From Mitsuokella sp. oral taxon 131 str. W9106 (GTDB taxonomy: Bacteria > Bacillota > Negativicutes > Selenomonadales > Selenomonadaceae): a stretch of 64,000 nt of DNA. Under the pieces are notes generated by a model that was given only the letters and a program-made list of their open reading frames with translations, had not been told where the DNA came from and searched no databases. Shown here piece by piece: positions 1 to 8,031 of this stretch (the stretch's first letter is position 1; every line of letters starts with the position of its first letter). The translations under genes and the position numbers were made by a program. The stretch covers positions 110,761 through 174,760 of the forward strand of contig NZ_KI273061.1 in the NCBI RefSeq assembly GCF_000469545.1, written 5' to 3'.

Positions 1-198
1 CCACTGGGCTGGGATTCACCAAACGAATGTTTAGAAAAGCATTTGGCTCAGGGCAACATAGGATTGACAAACCTACAGACAAGGTATCGCGGACTCAGGA
101 AGAACCTGCTCCAATTCCATTTGCTCGTTGCGTCGGCAAATCTCGTTATGTGTTTGAGGGCAGGAAGGCAGAGGGAGTTTTGCATGACGATGGGATAG
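1..198 (+). pseudogene. C-terminal fragment of a DDE transposase (IS5-like), cut by left edge
   Basis: Frame 1 is open from the left edge to TAG at 196-198. It contains a stretch reading RYRGLRKNLLQFHLLVASAN, which resembles the conserved C-terminal RYRG-x2-KN ... ALANL block of IS5-like transposases. No start codon is visible because the rest lies outside the window, so whether the gene is intact upstream is unknown. It marks the left side of the window as insertion-sequence DNA. The 113 bases between this stop and the next gene show no further coding signal. The family assignment rests only on this C-terminal block. Confidence 0.55.
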
Positions 199-311
199 GT
201 GCGTCCCTTTCCCCGAATTTTCCGTTCAATCCGTTTCAATGGGGGATTTGGGAATGGAAAGAAAGAGATCGTGGCATGGTTGTCCGCTTTTTGCATGGAA
301 AGCTGTAGATT

Positions 312-1115
312 TTATGCCTGCGGATCATGTGAACCTGATGATCCGTGGTTTTTCAGTGGCCCCTTGACCGATTTTGTTGCCATATAGGTTTTGATGTTCA
401 TGTCATGCAGCCTGCCAAAGCCATTGGTATCTTCATATAAATCAACCAACGTAAATCCTGCTTTCAGTTGTCCTCCGATCTGCTCGGTCATCGTATGAGA
501 GAACTGCATCCCGGAGCGTTCCGCCAGCATATACTCCCTAGCTTTTTCATCTTTCAATGGATTGAACGGCATAGTCCAAACAATTTCTTTTTCTTCCTTG
601 TCAACCATATAGTTGATTTCATTGTTCAATCCGGAAAGCAACATGCCGCCTTGTTTCAAAACGCGGTACGCTTCACGGAAGACAAACGCCACATCTTCCA
701 CATAGCAATTCGAAACAGGGTGGAATACAACATCAAAACGTTCCTCTGGAAAAGGGAATTTTTTCGTCATGTCCCCCTCGATCGCATCAATATGATAGCC
801 CTCCCGCTCAGCTACCAACCATTCGGATTCGATCTGCTTCGAGGAGTAATCCAGCACGGTACACTCCGCGCCCAACGCATGAAAAATCGGCATTTGCTGA
901 CCGCCGCCCGATGCCAAGCCCAAGATCTTTTTTCCTTTCAGCGTCCCAAACCATTCATGCGGAACAAAAACCGTAGGGGTCAGCAAAACATTCCAATTTC
1001 CCTTCTTTGCTTCGAGATACTCCTCATGAGACGTAGGGTTTCCCCACATCCACCCTTCTTCAACCCACCGATCTATTGTTTCTTTATTGATATCTTGATA
1101 GGTCTTTGCAAGCAA
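312..1115 (-). CDS. class I SAM-dependent methyltransferase
   Basis: A 267-residue protein. Motif I (ILGLASGGGQ, about residues 64-73), an acidic residue ending the next strand (VLDYS, about 87-91) and a GDM ... FDVVF block (about 113-132) show a Rossmann-fold SAM methyltransferase of the Methyltransf_11/25 type. The substrate cannot be read from sequence. I chose the TTG at 1113-1115 because AGGGGAGGGA lies just upstream. A longer ATG-led frame extends to 1316 but crosses the promoter and the hairpin of the upstream gene. The gene stands alone, downstream of the old-yellow-enzyme gene on the same strand, with its own extended -10. Confidence 0.8.
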   Translation of the reverse strand: MLAKTYQDINKETIDRWVEEGWMWGNPTSHEEYLEAKKGNWNVLLTPTVFVPHEWFGTLKGKKILGLASGGGQQMPIFHALGAECTVLDYSSKQIESEWLVAEREGYHIDAIEGDMTKKFPFPEERFDVVFHPVSNCYVEDVAFVFREAYRVLKQGGMLLSGLNNEINYMVDKEEKEIVWTMPFNPLKDEKAREYMLAERSGMQFSHTMTEQIGGQLKAGFTLVDLYEDTNGFGRLHDMNIKTYMATKSVKGPLKNHGSSGSHDPQA

Positions 1116-1146
1116 CGGCTTTCCCTCCCCTGTTTCAAATATAAAA

Positions 1147-1155
1147 ATTATACCA
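1147..1155 (-). promoter_or_regulatory. extended -10 for the methyltransferase gene
   Basis: On the minus strand the sequence reads TGGTATAAT, an extended -10 (TG-n-TATAAT), about 32 bases upstream of the TTG start. No good -35 box is visible, as is usual for extended -10 promoters. Confidence 0.45.
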
Positions 1156-1193
1156 CAAGCGAGGAGAAGGTGCCGAATGATTCTTTGCAAAGG

Positions 1194-1238
1194 AAAAGAG
1201 AGTCCAAACGCTAGGCAGGGCGAATGGAAATCTCTTGT
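1194..1238 (-). terminator. hairpin terminator of the OYE gene (family copy 1)
   Basis: The arms AGAGAGTCCA and TGGAAATCTCT flank an inner CGC...GCG pair. On the minus strand the stem is followed by a short T-rich tract, so it can end transcription of the reductase gene whose stop codon is at 1336. The hairpin, including its loop, is nearly identical to the one at 3695-3740 and related to one at 10034-10078. Confidence 0.55.
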
Positions 1239-1335
1239 GCATGGGGGCAAGGGAGCTCCTTCAAGAAGCAGGCTCTCCCAGCCTCGAGAATGGAACGTAC
1301 CATCGCACGCCCGCACGCCAACCGAGCCTTGAAGA

Positions 1336-2385
1336 TCATCTTCGCGCAGGATTCTTTTTCCGCATCATGCGTGCGGGACATTTCCTGCCGTCGGTGAACC
1401 ATCGACACGTTTTACAGCCAAAACAGGGGCGATAGTTCATATTCTCCATCGATCGCACGACAAATGATGGATCGGCGAGAAACGCCCTGCCATAGGCAAC
1501 AAAATCACAGGAATGATGTTGCACGAGAACGTTGCCTCGTGCAAGCGTGTCAATCCCCCATACGGTGATGACGGGGATGCGTATGTGCGGCTTGATTGAA
1601 GAACCTGCGTATACAATGCTGCTATATCCATAATCGGCAGGCAGATGGAAGCTCCGTGCCTGCGGTATCCCGTGTGAGACGTGCAGCATTTCGATGCCGA
1701 TAGCCTCAAGCGCCTGTGCTGCTGCAATATCCTCCTCCAGTGAATTTGTCCAGCCCATTCGATAGGACAGGATGAATCGGTCATCGGCGAATTTCTGAAT
1801 GCCGCCCACGATCTCCCGGACAAGCGTCAGCCGCCCATACCGATCTCCTCCATATCGGTCGCTGCGTCGGTTCGCCTCGGCAGAGGCCATCATATTCAGG
1901 AAAAAACCATGTGCGCCGTGTAGTTCGACACCATCTGCTCCCGCACAGAAACAAATATATGCGGCATTTATAAAGTCCTCTCGTATGCGCTCCAAATCTG
2001 CTGTTGTCAGCGTGTTGACATCTTTGGAATCAAATGCCGAAACATCATATCCGCCTTTGCCCAGCTGTACAAAGAATCTGCTTCCGTACCTATGGCAACG
2101 ATCTGCAAGCTGCTTCAGATAAGGAATATGTCGCTTGGAATACGCTCCTGCTCCACCGGATGTTCCGGCAGAACGCGCCATGGGATCGTCTGATGCGGAT
2201 ACGCTCAGAGACTGGCTGATGAGAAGCCCAATCCCTTGATCGCAATAGGCAAGGTATTCGCGGATAAGCATATCGCCCATAATCCCGTCATGGCAAGGAA
2301 ACCCGAACCGTACCATCGGCGCCATAACGATTCTGTTTTTGAACCTCACCTTTTTGATCTGATCGGATGAAAAAATATGGCTCAT
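1336..2385 (-). CDS. NADH:flavin oxidoreductase, old yellow enzyme family
   Basis: A 349-residue single-domain TIM-barrel flavoenzyme. It has the OYE substrate-site motif HGAHGFFLN (about 155-163) followed by the ANRRSDRYGG segment (about 171-180), and phosphate-binding residues near the C-terminus (AYGRAFLADP). The tail carries four cysteines (CFGCKTC ... C), like the cluster region of 2,4-dienoyl-CoA-reductase-like members, but the FAD/NADPH domains of the large members are absent. The likely activity is FMN-dependent ene reduction; the substrate is unknown. The start ATG has AGGAGGG about 9 bases upstream, immediately beside a MITE. Confidence 0.88.
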   Translation of the reverse strand: MSHIFSSDQIKKVRFKNRIVMAPMVRFGFPCHDGIMGDMLIREYLAYCDQGIGLLISQSLSVSASDDPMARSAGTSGGAGAYSKRHIPYLKQLADRCHRYGSRFFVQLGKGGYDVSAFDSKDVNTLTTADLERIREDFINAAYICFCAGADGVELHGAHGFFLNMMASAEANRRSDRYGGDRYGRLTLVREIVGGIQKFADDRFILSYRMGWTNSLEEDIAAAQALEAIGIEMLHVSHGIPQARSFHLPADYGYSSIVYAGSSIKPHIRIPVITVWGIDTLARGNVLVQHHSCDFVAYGRAFLADPSFVVRSMENMNYRPCFGCKTCRWFTDGRKCPARMMRKKNPARR

Positions 2386-2402
2386 ATATGACTCCCTCCT
2401 AA

Positions 2403-2563
2403 GGAACCACGGATAAATTCAGCACCATCATCTTGGCGTATCTTTTTTGCCCGCTTTTCGTCGGCAAATCCTCCACAGAGCACCACTCTGCGTCCGGTTT
2501 GCCTCCTCAATCGGACGAAAAAATCTACGCCCATCTGACGGACTTCATTTTATCCGTGGTTCC
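2403..2563. mobile_element. 161-bp MITE with 15-bp terminal inverted repeats and CTAA target duplication
   Basis: The ends are perfect 15-base inverted repeats, GGAACCACGGATAAA at 2403-2417 and its complement at 2549-2563. The element is flanked on both sides by CTAA (2399-2402 and 2564-2567), the expected target duplication. The two halves also share internal symmetry (GGCGTA, a run of T, GGCAAA), so the whole element can fold on itself. It has no ORF. It sits directly upstream of the ribosome binding site of the OYE gene and separates it from any older promoter. The mobilising transposase is not recognised in this window. Confidence 0.8.
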
Positions 2564-2616
2564 CTAAATCTTGCTATTTTGGCCAATATCATTATAATCA
2601 TGGTATACCATTCAAT

Positions 2617-2645
2617 ATAGTACGCACAAATTTGTAAGATACTAT
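2617..2645. promoter_or_regulatory. palindromic operator candidate upstream of the HxlR gene
   Basis: ATAGTA (2617-2622) and TACTAT (2640-2645) flank a perfect inner palindrome ACAAATTTGT (2626-2635), ending 18 bases before the HxlR start. HxlR-type regulators bind dyad-symmetric sites and often control their own promoter, so this is a reasonable autoregulatory site. Function is inferred from position and symmetry only. Confidence 0.5.
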
Positions 2646-2663
2646 CCAAAAGGAGAGAATTAC

Positions 2664-3008
2664 ATGATTCAAATGATCTGCCGCAGCAAAAAGGCTCCGT
2701 TTTTATCCACCTTGGCCATCATCGGGGGCAAGTGGAAAATGCGCATTCTCTATGAGCTTTCCTGCGATTCCGTGTTACGATATGGCGCATTGAAACGAAA
2801 TCTTTCTCCCATCACGCACAAAATGCTGAGCACGCAGCTGAAGGAGCTTGAAAAAGATGGCATGATTATACGCAAGGAATATCCACAGGTCCCCCCAAAG
2901 GTCGAATACTCCCTGTCCGATAAAGGAAAAACATTCATCCCCATCATCCATGCCATGTGCGATTGGGGAAAAGCGTATCCCATCAACAGCTCATTCGGCA
3001 CTCACTAA
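2664..3008 (+). CDS. HxlR-family transcriptional regulator
   Basis: A 114-residue winged-helix protein with the family pattern in order: GGKWKMRILYEL (about 21-32), ALKRNLSPITHKMLSTQLKE (about 44-63) and VPPKVEYSLSDKG (about 77-89). HxlR regulators sense redox or electrophile stress in many bacteria; the Cys residues at 6, 35 and 106 could be relevant but this is inference. The start ATG follows AAGGAGAG. It is divergent from the OYE gene, a frequent pairing in which the regulator controls the reductase, with the MITE now between them. Confidence 0.88.
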   Translation: MIQMICRSKKAPFLSTLAIIGGKWKMRILYELSCDSVLRYGALKRNLSPITHKMLSTQLKELEKDGMIIRKEYPQVPPKVEYSLSDKGKTFIPIIHAMCDWGKAYPINSSFGTH

Positions 3009-3092
3009 AAAGTGCCTACTTGTGCCGGTCTCCGACACGCAGTAATATAAATCAAGCGTTTTACGACATATCATACGGCAAAGGAGAATGAA

Positions 3093-3662
3093 ATGAACAA
3101 GCAGGCACAGGATAAGAACGGATATATCCTTCACGGGTTTGACGCATCATCCACGCGGCACTGGTTTCCCTGGCTGAACAAATTTCTGACAGACAAAGGC
3201 GCTATCACTGAATCCATCGATATGCCGACACCGGCACAGCCGGACTGCAGGACATGGCTGTCCTTTCTCTCCGAGCGTATCACGCGCATCTCATCAAACA
3301 CCTATTTTGTTGCCCATAGTCTGGGATGCATTACAACGCTTCGATATTTGCAAACACTTGGTGCACCAATCGGCGGCGTTGTGCTCGTCTCCGGATTCGA
3401 TCAGCCGATTCCAGGCTTTTCGTTCCTCGATGCATTCACCGCCACATCTCTAGACTATGACCTGCTTTCAAGAATCATTCCAAACAGAGCCGTTGTTTCC
3501 GCCATGGACGATCCGATCGTCCCTCATGAGTTCAGCCGCTCGTTTGCCGAACGATTCGACGCAGTCTTTTATGAGACCAAGACGGGCGGGCACTATCTGG
3601 ACGCCGACGGCGTGACAACACTTCCCATAGTTGCCGATGTACTGTCTCGCATGATGAAATAA
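3093..3662 (+). CDS. RBBP9/YdeN-like serine hydrolase
   Basis: A 189-residue small alpha/beta hydrolase. The N-terminal HGFDASS turn, the nucleophile elbow AHSLG (about 75-79), an Asp in AMDDPIVP (about 137) and a late His in GGHYLD (about 166) give a complete catalytic triad in the order expected for the RBBP9/YdeN family (DUF1234/Ser_hydrolase). No signal peptide is present, so it should be cytoplasmic. The substrate is unknown. The start ATG follows AAAGGAG. It lies 84 bases downstream of the HxlR gene and may be co-transcribed with it. Confidence 0.82.
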   Translation: MNKQAQDKNGYILHGFDASSTRHWFPWLNKFLTDKGAITESIDMPTPAQPDCRTWLSFLSERITRISSNTYFVAHSLGCITTLRYLQTLGAPIGGVVLVSGFDQPIPGFSFLDAFTATSLDYDLLSRIIPNRAVVSAMDDPIVPHEFSRSFAERFDAVFYETKTGGHYLDADGVTTLPIVADVLSRMMK

Positions 3663-3694
3663 TGGCAAATAGCATACCGTGCCCGATGAAGCAG

Positions 3695-3740
3695 AAAAGA
3701 GATTCCAAACGCTAGGCAGGGCGAATGGAATCTCTTTTTT
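3695..3740. terminator. bidirectional hairpin terminator (family copy 2)
   Basis: AGAGATTCCA and TGGAATCTCT form a perfect 10-base stem with an inner CGC/GCG pair, followed by TTTTTT on the plus strand and a matching A-run on the other side. It separates the convergent hydrolase (plus) and racemase (minus) genes. Confidence 0.8.
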
Positions 3741-3747
3741 CGCGTTT

Positions 3748-4440
3748 TTATTGTTCCAGTGATTTGAGTGCTGCTTGCTTCGCATGAATGCGTGTGGTAT
3801 CAAAGAGTGGAATATCGGTATCGGATTGCTGGATAAGAAGTCCGATTTCCGTGCATCCCAGGATGATCCCCTGCGCCCCGTTTCGTGCGAGTTCATGCAT
3901 AATGTCCAGATATGCGGCTTTGGACTTCTCAGAAATTTTTCCGAGACACAGTTCATCGTAGATAATGCGATTGACGATATCGACATCATCATCGTTCGGA
4001 ATGATGACCTCAATCCCCTGTCTGATCAGAACGTTCTTATAGAAATCCTGCTGCATGGTGTATTTCGTGCCGAGCAGGCCGACTTTTCGGATGCCATGTT
4101 TCTTTAGCTGTACCGCGGTCATGTCCGCGATATGCAGGATGGGGATATGAATGTTCCTGCCGATTTCAGGCGCCACCTTGTGCATCGTATTGGTGCAGAT
4201 TACGATATAATCCGCACCCGCCCGTTCCAGTGCTTGCGCGGCTTCAGACAAAACATCTGCGCTCTTGCCCCATTCCCCGCCCGCTTGATATTTCTCGATT
4301 TCATCAAAATCGACGCTGTATAGAATACATTTTGCAGAGTGCAGGCCACCCAACTGCTTTTTTATCGTTTCGTTGATGACCTGATAGTATGTCACGGTGC
4401 TTTCCCAGCTCATACCACCGATCAGTCCTATTGTTTTCAT
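3748..4440 (-). CDS. aspartate/glutamate racemase family protein
   Basis: A 230-residue cofactor-independent racemase. It has the N-terminal GLIGGMSWEST signature, the first catalytic Cys in ICTNTMHK (about 77-84) and the second in ILGCTEIGLL (about 187-196). This two-cysteine arrangement fits aspartate racemase rather than MurI. It would interconvert L- and D-aspartate or a related amino acid in the cytoplasm. I chose the ATG at 4438-4440 because GAGGTG lies 6 bases upstream; an in-frame ATG six codons earlier has no such site. It is a single gene, convergent with the hydrolase. Confidence 0.88.
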   Translation of the reverse strand: MKTIGLIGGMSWESTVTYYQVINETIKKQLGGLHSAKCILYSVDFDEIEKYQAGGEWGKSADVLSEAAQALERAGADYIVICTNTMHKVAPEIGRNIHIPILHIADMTAVQLKKHGIRKVGLLGTKYTMQQDFYKNVLIRQGIEVIIPNDDDVDIVNRIIYDELCLGKISEKSKAAYLDIMHELARNGAQGIILGCTEIGLLIQQSDTDIPLFDTTRIHAKQAALKSLEQ

Positions 4441-4538
4441 CCTAATCACCTCTGCCATTACGATAGCACCGCCCGTCCGTCATGACAAGGTAAAATATTG
4501 TAGGGAGAACAATTCACCCTGCTCTGCCTTTATTCTTC

Positions 4539-5945
4539 CTATAGGATCAATGTATCCGTCTGCGGCTGGCTCGTATTTTCCTCTATCAGATCATGGACGA
4601 TCCGCAGTCCGCGCGCCAGCTCCTCATTCGTTGGCGGCGAGCAGAGGGCGAGGCGAATAAAGGAATGCTCCGCCTCGCTGCCGACGGCAAAGCGATCCGA
4701 CGAGAGGACACGCACTCCGCGATGCTGCGCCTGTGCCTCGAAATTCGCTCCACCGCATCCCGCAGGCAGCGTCATCCATTGGAAGAAGCTGCGTGTATTC
4801 CCCGTATGTGCAGGGAAGATCCTTCGAAAGATGCGATTGCGCTCCTCGGTCAGCCGGCATTTCTCCTCGATGATGTGCTCTGCGGTTCCGCTCACAATCA
4901 GCTCCGATGCGATCTCCGCACTCAGCGGCGGGATTGCCATACTGAGGCTGCGTGCCGCTCTCCGAATGCGCTGCCGAAAATGCGCTGGGACAAGCATGTA
5001 TGCGACACGCAGTCCAGGACAGGCAAGTTTTGACAGGCTGTGCAGATAAACGGACTGCCGCGGGAGGAGCACGGTCATGGGCGCAGCGTTCTCGCGTGCC
5101 GTAAAGCCGTAGGCATCGTCCTCAATCAAAAGCATATTGTGCTTGCGCAGCACCGCTGCAATCGCCCTGCGCCGCTCCTCGGATATGACGATGCCGGTCG
5201 GATTCGCGCAGGATGGCATAAGATAGATCCCCTTGATGTTTATCTGCTGCCGCTGCTGTGCGAGCGCATCCGGCAGCATCCCGTCCGCATCTCCCTCGAT
5301 GGGGATGAGGCGGATGTTCAGCTGTTTTGCAAGGCTGATAAAATTCGCGTACGTATACCGGTCCACCGCAATTCGATCCCCTGCATCGAACAGCGCAGTG
5401 AGTGCGATTGCAAGTGCACTCTGCGTGCCGGCAGCAAGAAGGAGATTCGTCGGCTCTGCCGCAAGAGAAAAACGCGCGAGCCAGCGGCACGCAGTCCGTG
5501 CATGACGCTCCTCATCCTTTGCACCGAGAAGCGCAAAGAGGTGCGCCGTCTCCCTGCCGCGCAGAATCTCCCGCGCGGTATCTGCGAGAACCTCGCTAAG
5601 CGCATCGTAGGGATGTATGCTGCCAAGTTCGATAAGGGATTTTTTCGTATCTCCTGTTGTATTCGACAATGCTGCATTCGGCGAGACGAATGTCCCGCGC
5701 CCAATGACCGCATAGATCAGTCCCTTGTCCGTGCAAATACGAAAGGCACGCGTCACCGTGCTCAGGTTCAGATCGAGGAAGTCGGCAAGCTCCCGCTGCG
5801 GCGGTAGTTTTGCATGCGGCGGCAGCCGTCCGCTGAGGATGTCGCGCTCGAGCCAAGCGGCAAGTGCACGATAAAGCGGGGGATGGAGCCCCGCGCGTGC
5901 GGGACGCCACGTCATCGGATAATCGTCGAACGAATTGATGGGCAT
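4539..5945 (-). CDS. MocR-type PLP-dependent transcriptional regulator
   Basis: A 468-residue fusion of an N-terminal GntR winged helix (about 20-90; PPQRELADFLDLNLSTVTRA) with a fold-type I aminotransferase domain (about 115-455). The PLP lysine is in LHSLSKLACPG, and SCANPTG and EDDAYG are also conserved. MocR proteins bind PLP and regulate vitamin B6, GABA, taurine or transporter genes; catalysis is usually lost. The start ATG follows AGGAGATG. The divergent gene on the other side of the control region is only a fragment of an MFS transporter, so its original target may have been lost. Two CATACAAT repeats in the gap are candidate binding sites. Confidence 0.88.
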   Translation of the reverse strand: MPINSFDDYPMTWRPARAGLHPPLYRALAAWLERDILSGRLPPHAKLPPQRELADFLDLNLSTVTRAFRICTDKGLIYAVIGRGTFVSPNAALSNTTGDTKKSLIELGSIHPYDALSEVLADTAREILRGRETAHLFALLGAKDEERHARTACRWLARFSLAAEPTNLLLAAGTQSALAIALTALFDAGDRIAVDRYTYANFISLAKQLNIRLIPIEGDADGMLPDALAQQRQQINIKGIYLMPSCANPTGIVISEERRRAIAAVLRKHNMLLIEDDAYGFTARENAAPMTVLLPRQSVYLHSLSKLACPGLRVAYMLVPAHFRQRIRRAARSLSMAIPPLSAEIASELIVSGTAEHIIEEKCRLTEERNRIFRRIFPAHTGNTRSFFQWMTLPAGCGGANFEAQAQHRGVRVLSSDRFAVGSEAEHSFIRLALCSPPTNEELARGLRIVHDLIEENTSQPQTDTLIL

Positions 5946-5971
5946 AGGACATCTCCTGCAACATTGTCATA

Positions 5972-6001
5972 CATACAATTTTACGGTTGAAATCATACAA
6001 T
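5972..6001. promoter_or_regulatory. two CATACAAT direct repeats, MocR operator candidate
   Basis: CATACAAT occurs at 5972-5979 and again at 5994-6001, start-to-start distance 22 bases, about two helical turns. Paired direct repeats on one DNA face are the known style of MocR/PdxR binding sites. They lie 27-56 bases upstream of the MocR start and between the divergent genes. Confidence 0.45.
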
Positions 6002-6059
6002 AGGCAGTCTAACATAATAATTGTACGTATTATATCATAGGAGAGATGACCGTGGATAG

Positions 6060-6269
6060 GAAAAACAGCGTTGCTTCAACGAGCACAACGGCATCGGTTC
6101 CCTTCATATCCTGCTCTTTATCCTCGTCGGTTCGTTTCTGTCCATCTTCGACCCGTTCGTTATCCATGTCGCCGCACCCGCCATCATTACCTCAGGAATT
6201 ATCGAATTTTTCCGCTTGCCACAAATTTCATATCACCTTATAATTGATAACGAAATTCAATCGCGTTAA
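6060..6269 (+). pseudogene. N-terminal remnant of an MFS transporter
   Basis: In the frame from 6060 to TAA at 6267-6269 the translation contains LHILLFILVGSFLSIFDPFV followed by IHVAAPAI. This is the first transmembrane helix and loop typical of DHA2/MFS drug transporters (a ...LDxxIVNVALP-like motif). The frame has an upstream stop at 6057-6059 and ends after about 70 codons, so only helix 1 remains. It is divergent from the MocR gene, the usual position of a regulated transporter. The fragment overlaps the leader of the ABC operon. Identification rests on one helix. Confidence 0.45.
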
Positions 6270-6285
6270 TTATGGAGGATTTCCT

Positions 6286-8031
6286 ATGAAAAACACAAGC
6301 CCTATGCGGCGACTTTGGCAGCTCGCCGCTGCGGAGCACGGGCGGCTGCGCACGGCGATTGCACTTGCGGCGCTCGGCGTACTTGCGGGGATTGTTCCCT
6401 ACTGGGCGGCGGCAAAGATGATTACAGCGCTCCTCTCCGGTGCAGCGGAGCCACGCTTCTATCTCGTCCTATGCCTTACTGCCTTCGTCGGCTATGCCTT
6501 GCGCAGCATCCTGTATGCGCAGGCTCTTGCGCTGTCGCATCGTGCGGCATTTGCCGTCCTGCGCGGCATCCGCACGCGCGTCCTCGAGAAGCTGCCAAAG
6601 CTCCCGCTCGGTGTCGTGATCGATCATGCAAGCGGCGCGATGAAGCACACGATTGTCGATCAGGTCGAGAGCATGGAGCGCACGATTGCGCACCTGTGGC
6701 CGGAGATGACAGCGAATACGTTCGGTCCCCTATGCATCTTCGTCTATTTGCTCTTTCTCGACTGGCGCATGGCGCTGCTCTCGCTCGTCTCCATCCCCGT
6801 CGGCATGGTCTTTATGGCGATTGTCATGCGCGACTACGAGGAAAGATACGCGGGTGCCGTGCAGGCGACGGACGAGATGAACGCCGCCGTCGTCGAATAC
6901 ATCGGCGGCATCGAGGTCATCAAGGCATTCAACCAAGGCACGGCATCCTACGAAACGTTCTCGGAAAAGGTACGCGCAAACGCTTCGTACTACTACCACT
7001 GGATGCTGCACTGCCAGCTGCCGATGTCCGTCGGCAAGGTGGTATCCCCGACCACGCTCATCACAATCCTGCCTGTGGGCTGGCTTTGGTATCAAGACGG
7101 CACCCTTCCGATGGACGTGTTTATCCAGACGATCATCCTCTCCCTCGGGATCGCAGGGCCTCTGCTCGCGTCCATGAGCTTCATCGACGCACTGGCAAAG
7201 GTCGGTACGACCGTCGATGCCGTCGATGCCTTTCTATCGGCTGAGGAGCAGCACCATGCAACGGAACCGATCCCCGTTGGGACGACGGACATCTCGGTGG
7301 AACAAGTCTCCTTCGCCTATGATGGAAAGAAAACGGTCCTGAACAATATCCGTCTCACTATTCCAAGCGGCACGCTGAACGCATTTGTCGGCGCAAGCGG
7401 CAGCGGGAAATCGACGCTCGCGCGGCTCATCGCCGGCTATTGGGATGTGCAGGACGGCAGCATCCGCATCGGCGGACACGATCTGAAGGACATCCCCCTT
7501 CCTCAGCTCTATGATCTGGTCTCCTTCGTCGCGCAGGACACCTATCTCTTTGACGACACGATCCGCGAGAACATCCGTCTCGGCAAGCCATCGGCGCGTG
7601 ATACACAAGTCGAGCGTGCAGCAGAAATGGCAGGCTGTGCAGCGTTCATCCGACGGCTCGCACACGGCTACGACACGCGCGTCGGCAGCGGCGGCAGCCA
7701 TCTCTCGGGCGGCGAGCGGCAGCGCATCGCGATTGCACGCGCCATGCTGAAGGACGCACCCATCGTCATTCTCGACGAGGCGACGGCATACATCGACCCG
7801 GAGAACGAGGCGGTCATTCAACGCGCCGTCGCCCAGCTGATCGCGGGAAAGACCGTCATCATCATTGCACACCGCCTCTCTACCATCATCGATGCGGATA
7901 CGATCTTCCTCATTGCGGACGGCACAGTCGCGGCACAGGGGACGCACGCGCAGCTCCTTGACGGCTGTGCGGAATACCGCAGCATGTGGCAGGCACACAT
8001 CAGCGCAAAGGACGGTGACGCAGATGATTGA
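6286..8031 (+). CDS. ABC exporter-fold transporter, subunit 1 (TMD-NBD)
   Basis: A 581-residue half-transporter: six-helix transmembrane domain (about 15-310) fused to an ATPase domain (about 335-575) with Walker A GASGSGKST, Q-loop FVAQDTYLF, signature LSGGERQR, Walker B IVILDEAT and the H-loop IIAHRLST. The ATG at 6286 follows GGAGG, in preference to an in-frame ATG at 6244. It overlaps the next ABC gene by 8 bases, so the two probably form a heterodimer. Pairs like this include lipid and drug exporters and also the YbtPQ/IrtAB siderophore importers; the substrate cannot be settled here. A weak Fur-like dyad lies at 6245-6259. Confidence 0.9.
   Translation: MKNTSPMRRLWQLAAAEHGRLRTAIALAALGVLAGIVPYWAAAKMITALLSGAAEPRFYLVLCLTAFVGYALRSILYAQALALSHRAAFAVLRGIRTRVLEKLPKLPLGVVIDHASGAMKHTIVDQVESMERTIAHLWPEMTANTFGPLCIFVYLLFLDWRMALLSLVSIPVGMVFMAIVMRDYEERYAGAVQATDEMNAAVVEYIGGIEVIKAFNQGTASYETFSEKVRANASYYYHWMLHCQLPMSVGKVVSPTTLITILPVGWLWYQDGTLPMDVFIQTIILSLGIAGPLLASMSFIDALAKVGTTVDAVDAFLSAEEQHHATEPIPVGTTDISVEQVSFAYDGKKTVLNNIRLTIPSGTLNAFVGASGSGKSTLARLIAGYWDVQDGSIRIGGHDLKDIPLPQLYDLVSFVAQDTYLFDDTIRENIRLGKPSARDTQVERAAEMAGCAAFIRRLAHGYDTRVGSGGSHLSGGERQRIAIARAMLKDAPIVILDEATAYIDPENEAVIQRAVAQLIAGKTVIIIAHRLSTIIDADTIFLIADGTVAAQGTHAQLLDGCAEYRSMWQAHISAKDGDADD

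Noticed and set aside
340-349. Ten bases (ATCCGTGGTT) shared between the methyltransferase 3' end and the MITE terminal repeat
   Set aside because: Too short for a second MITE copy; no matching partner end or duplication is visible.
1211-1408. 65-residue minus-strand frame overlapping the end of the OYE gene
   Set aside because: It overlaps a terminator hairpin and the reductase gene and has no motif.
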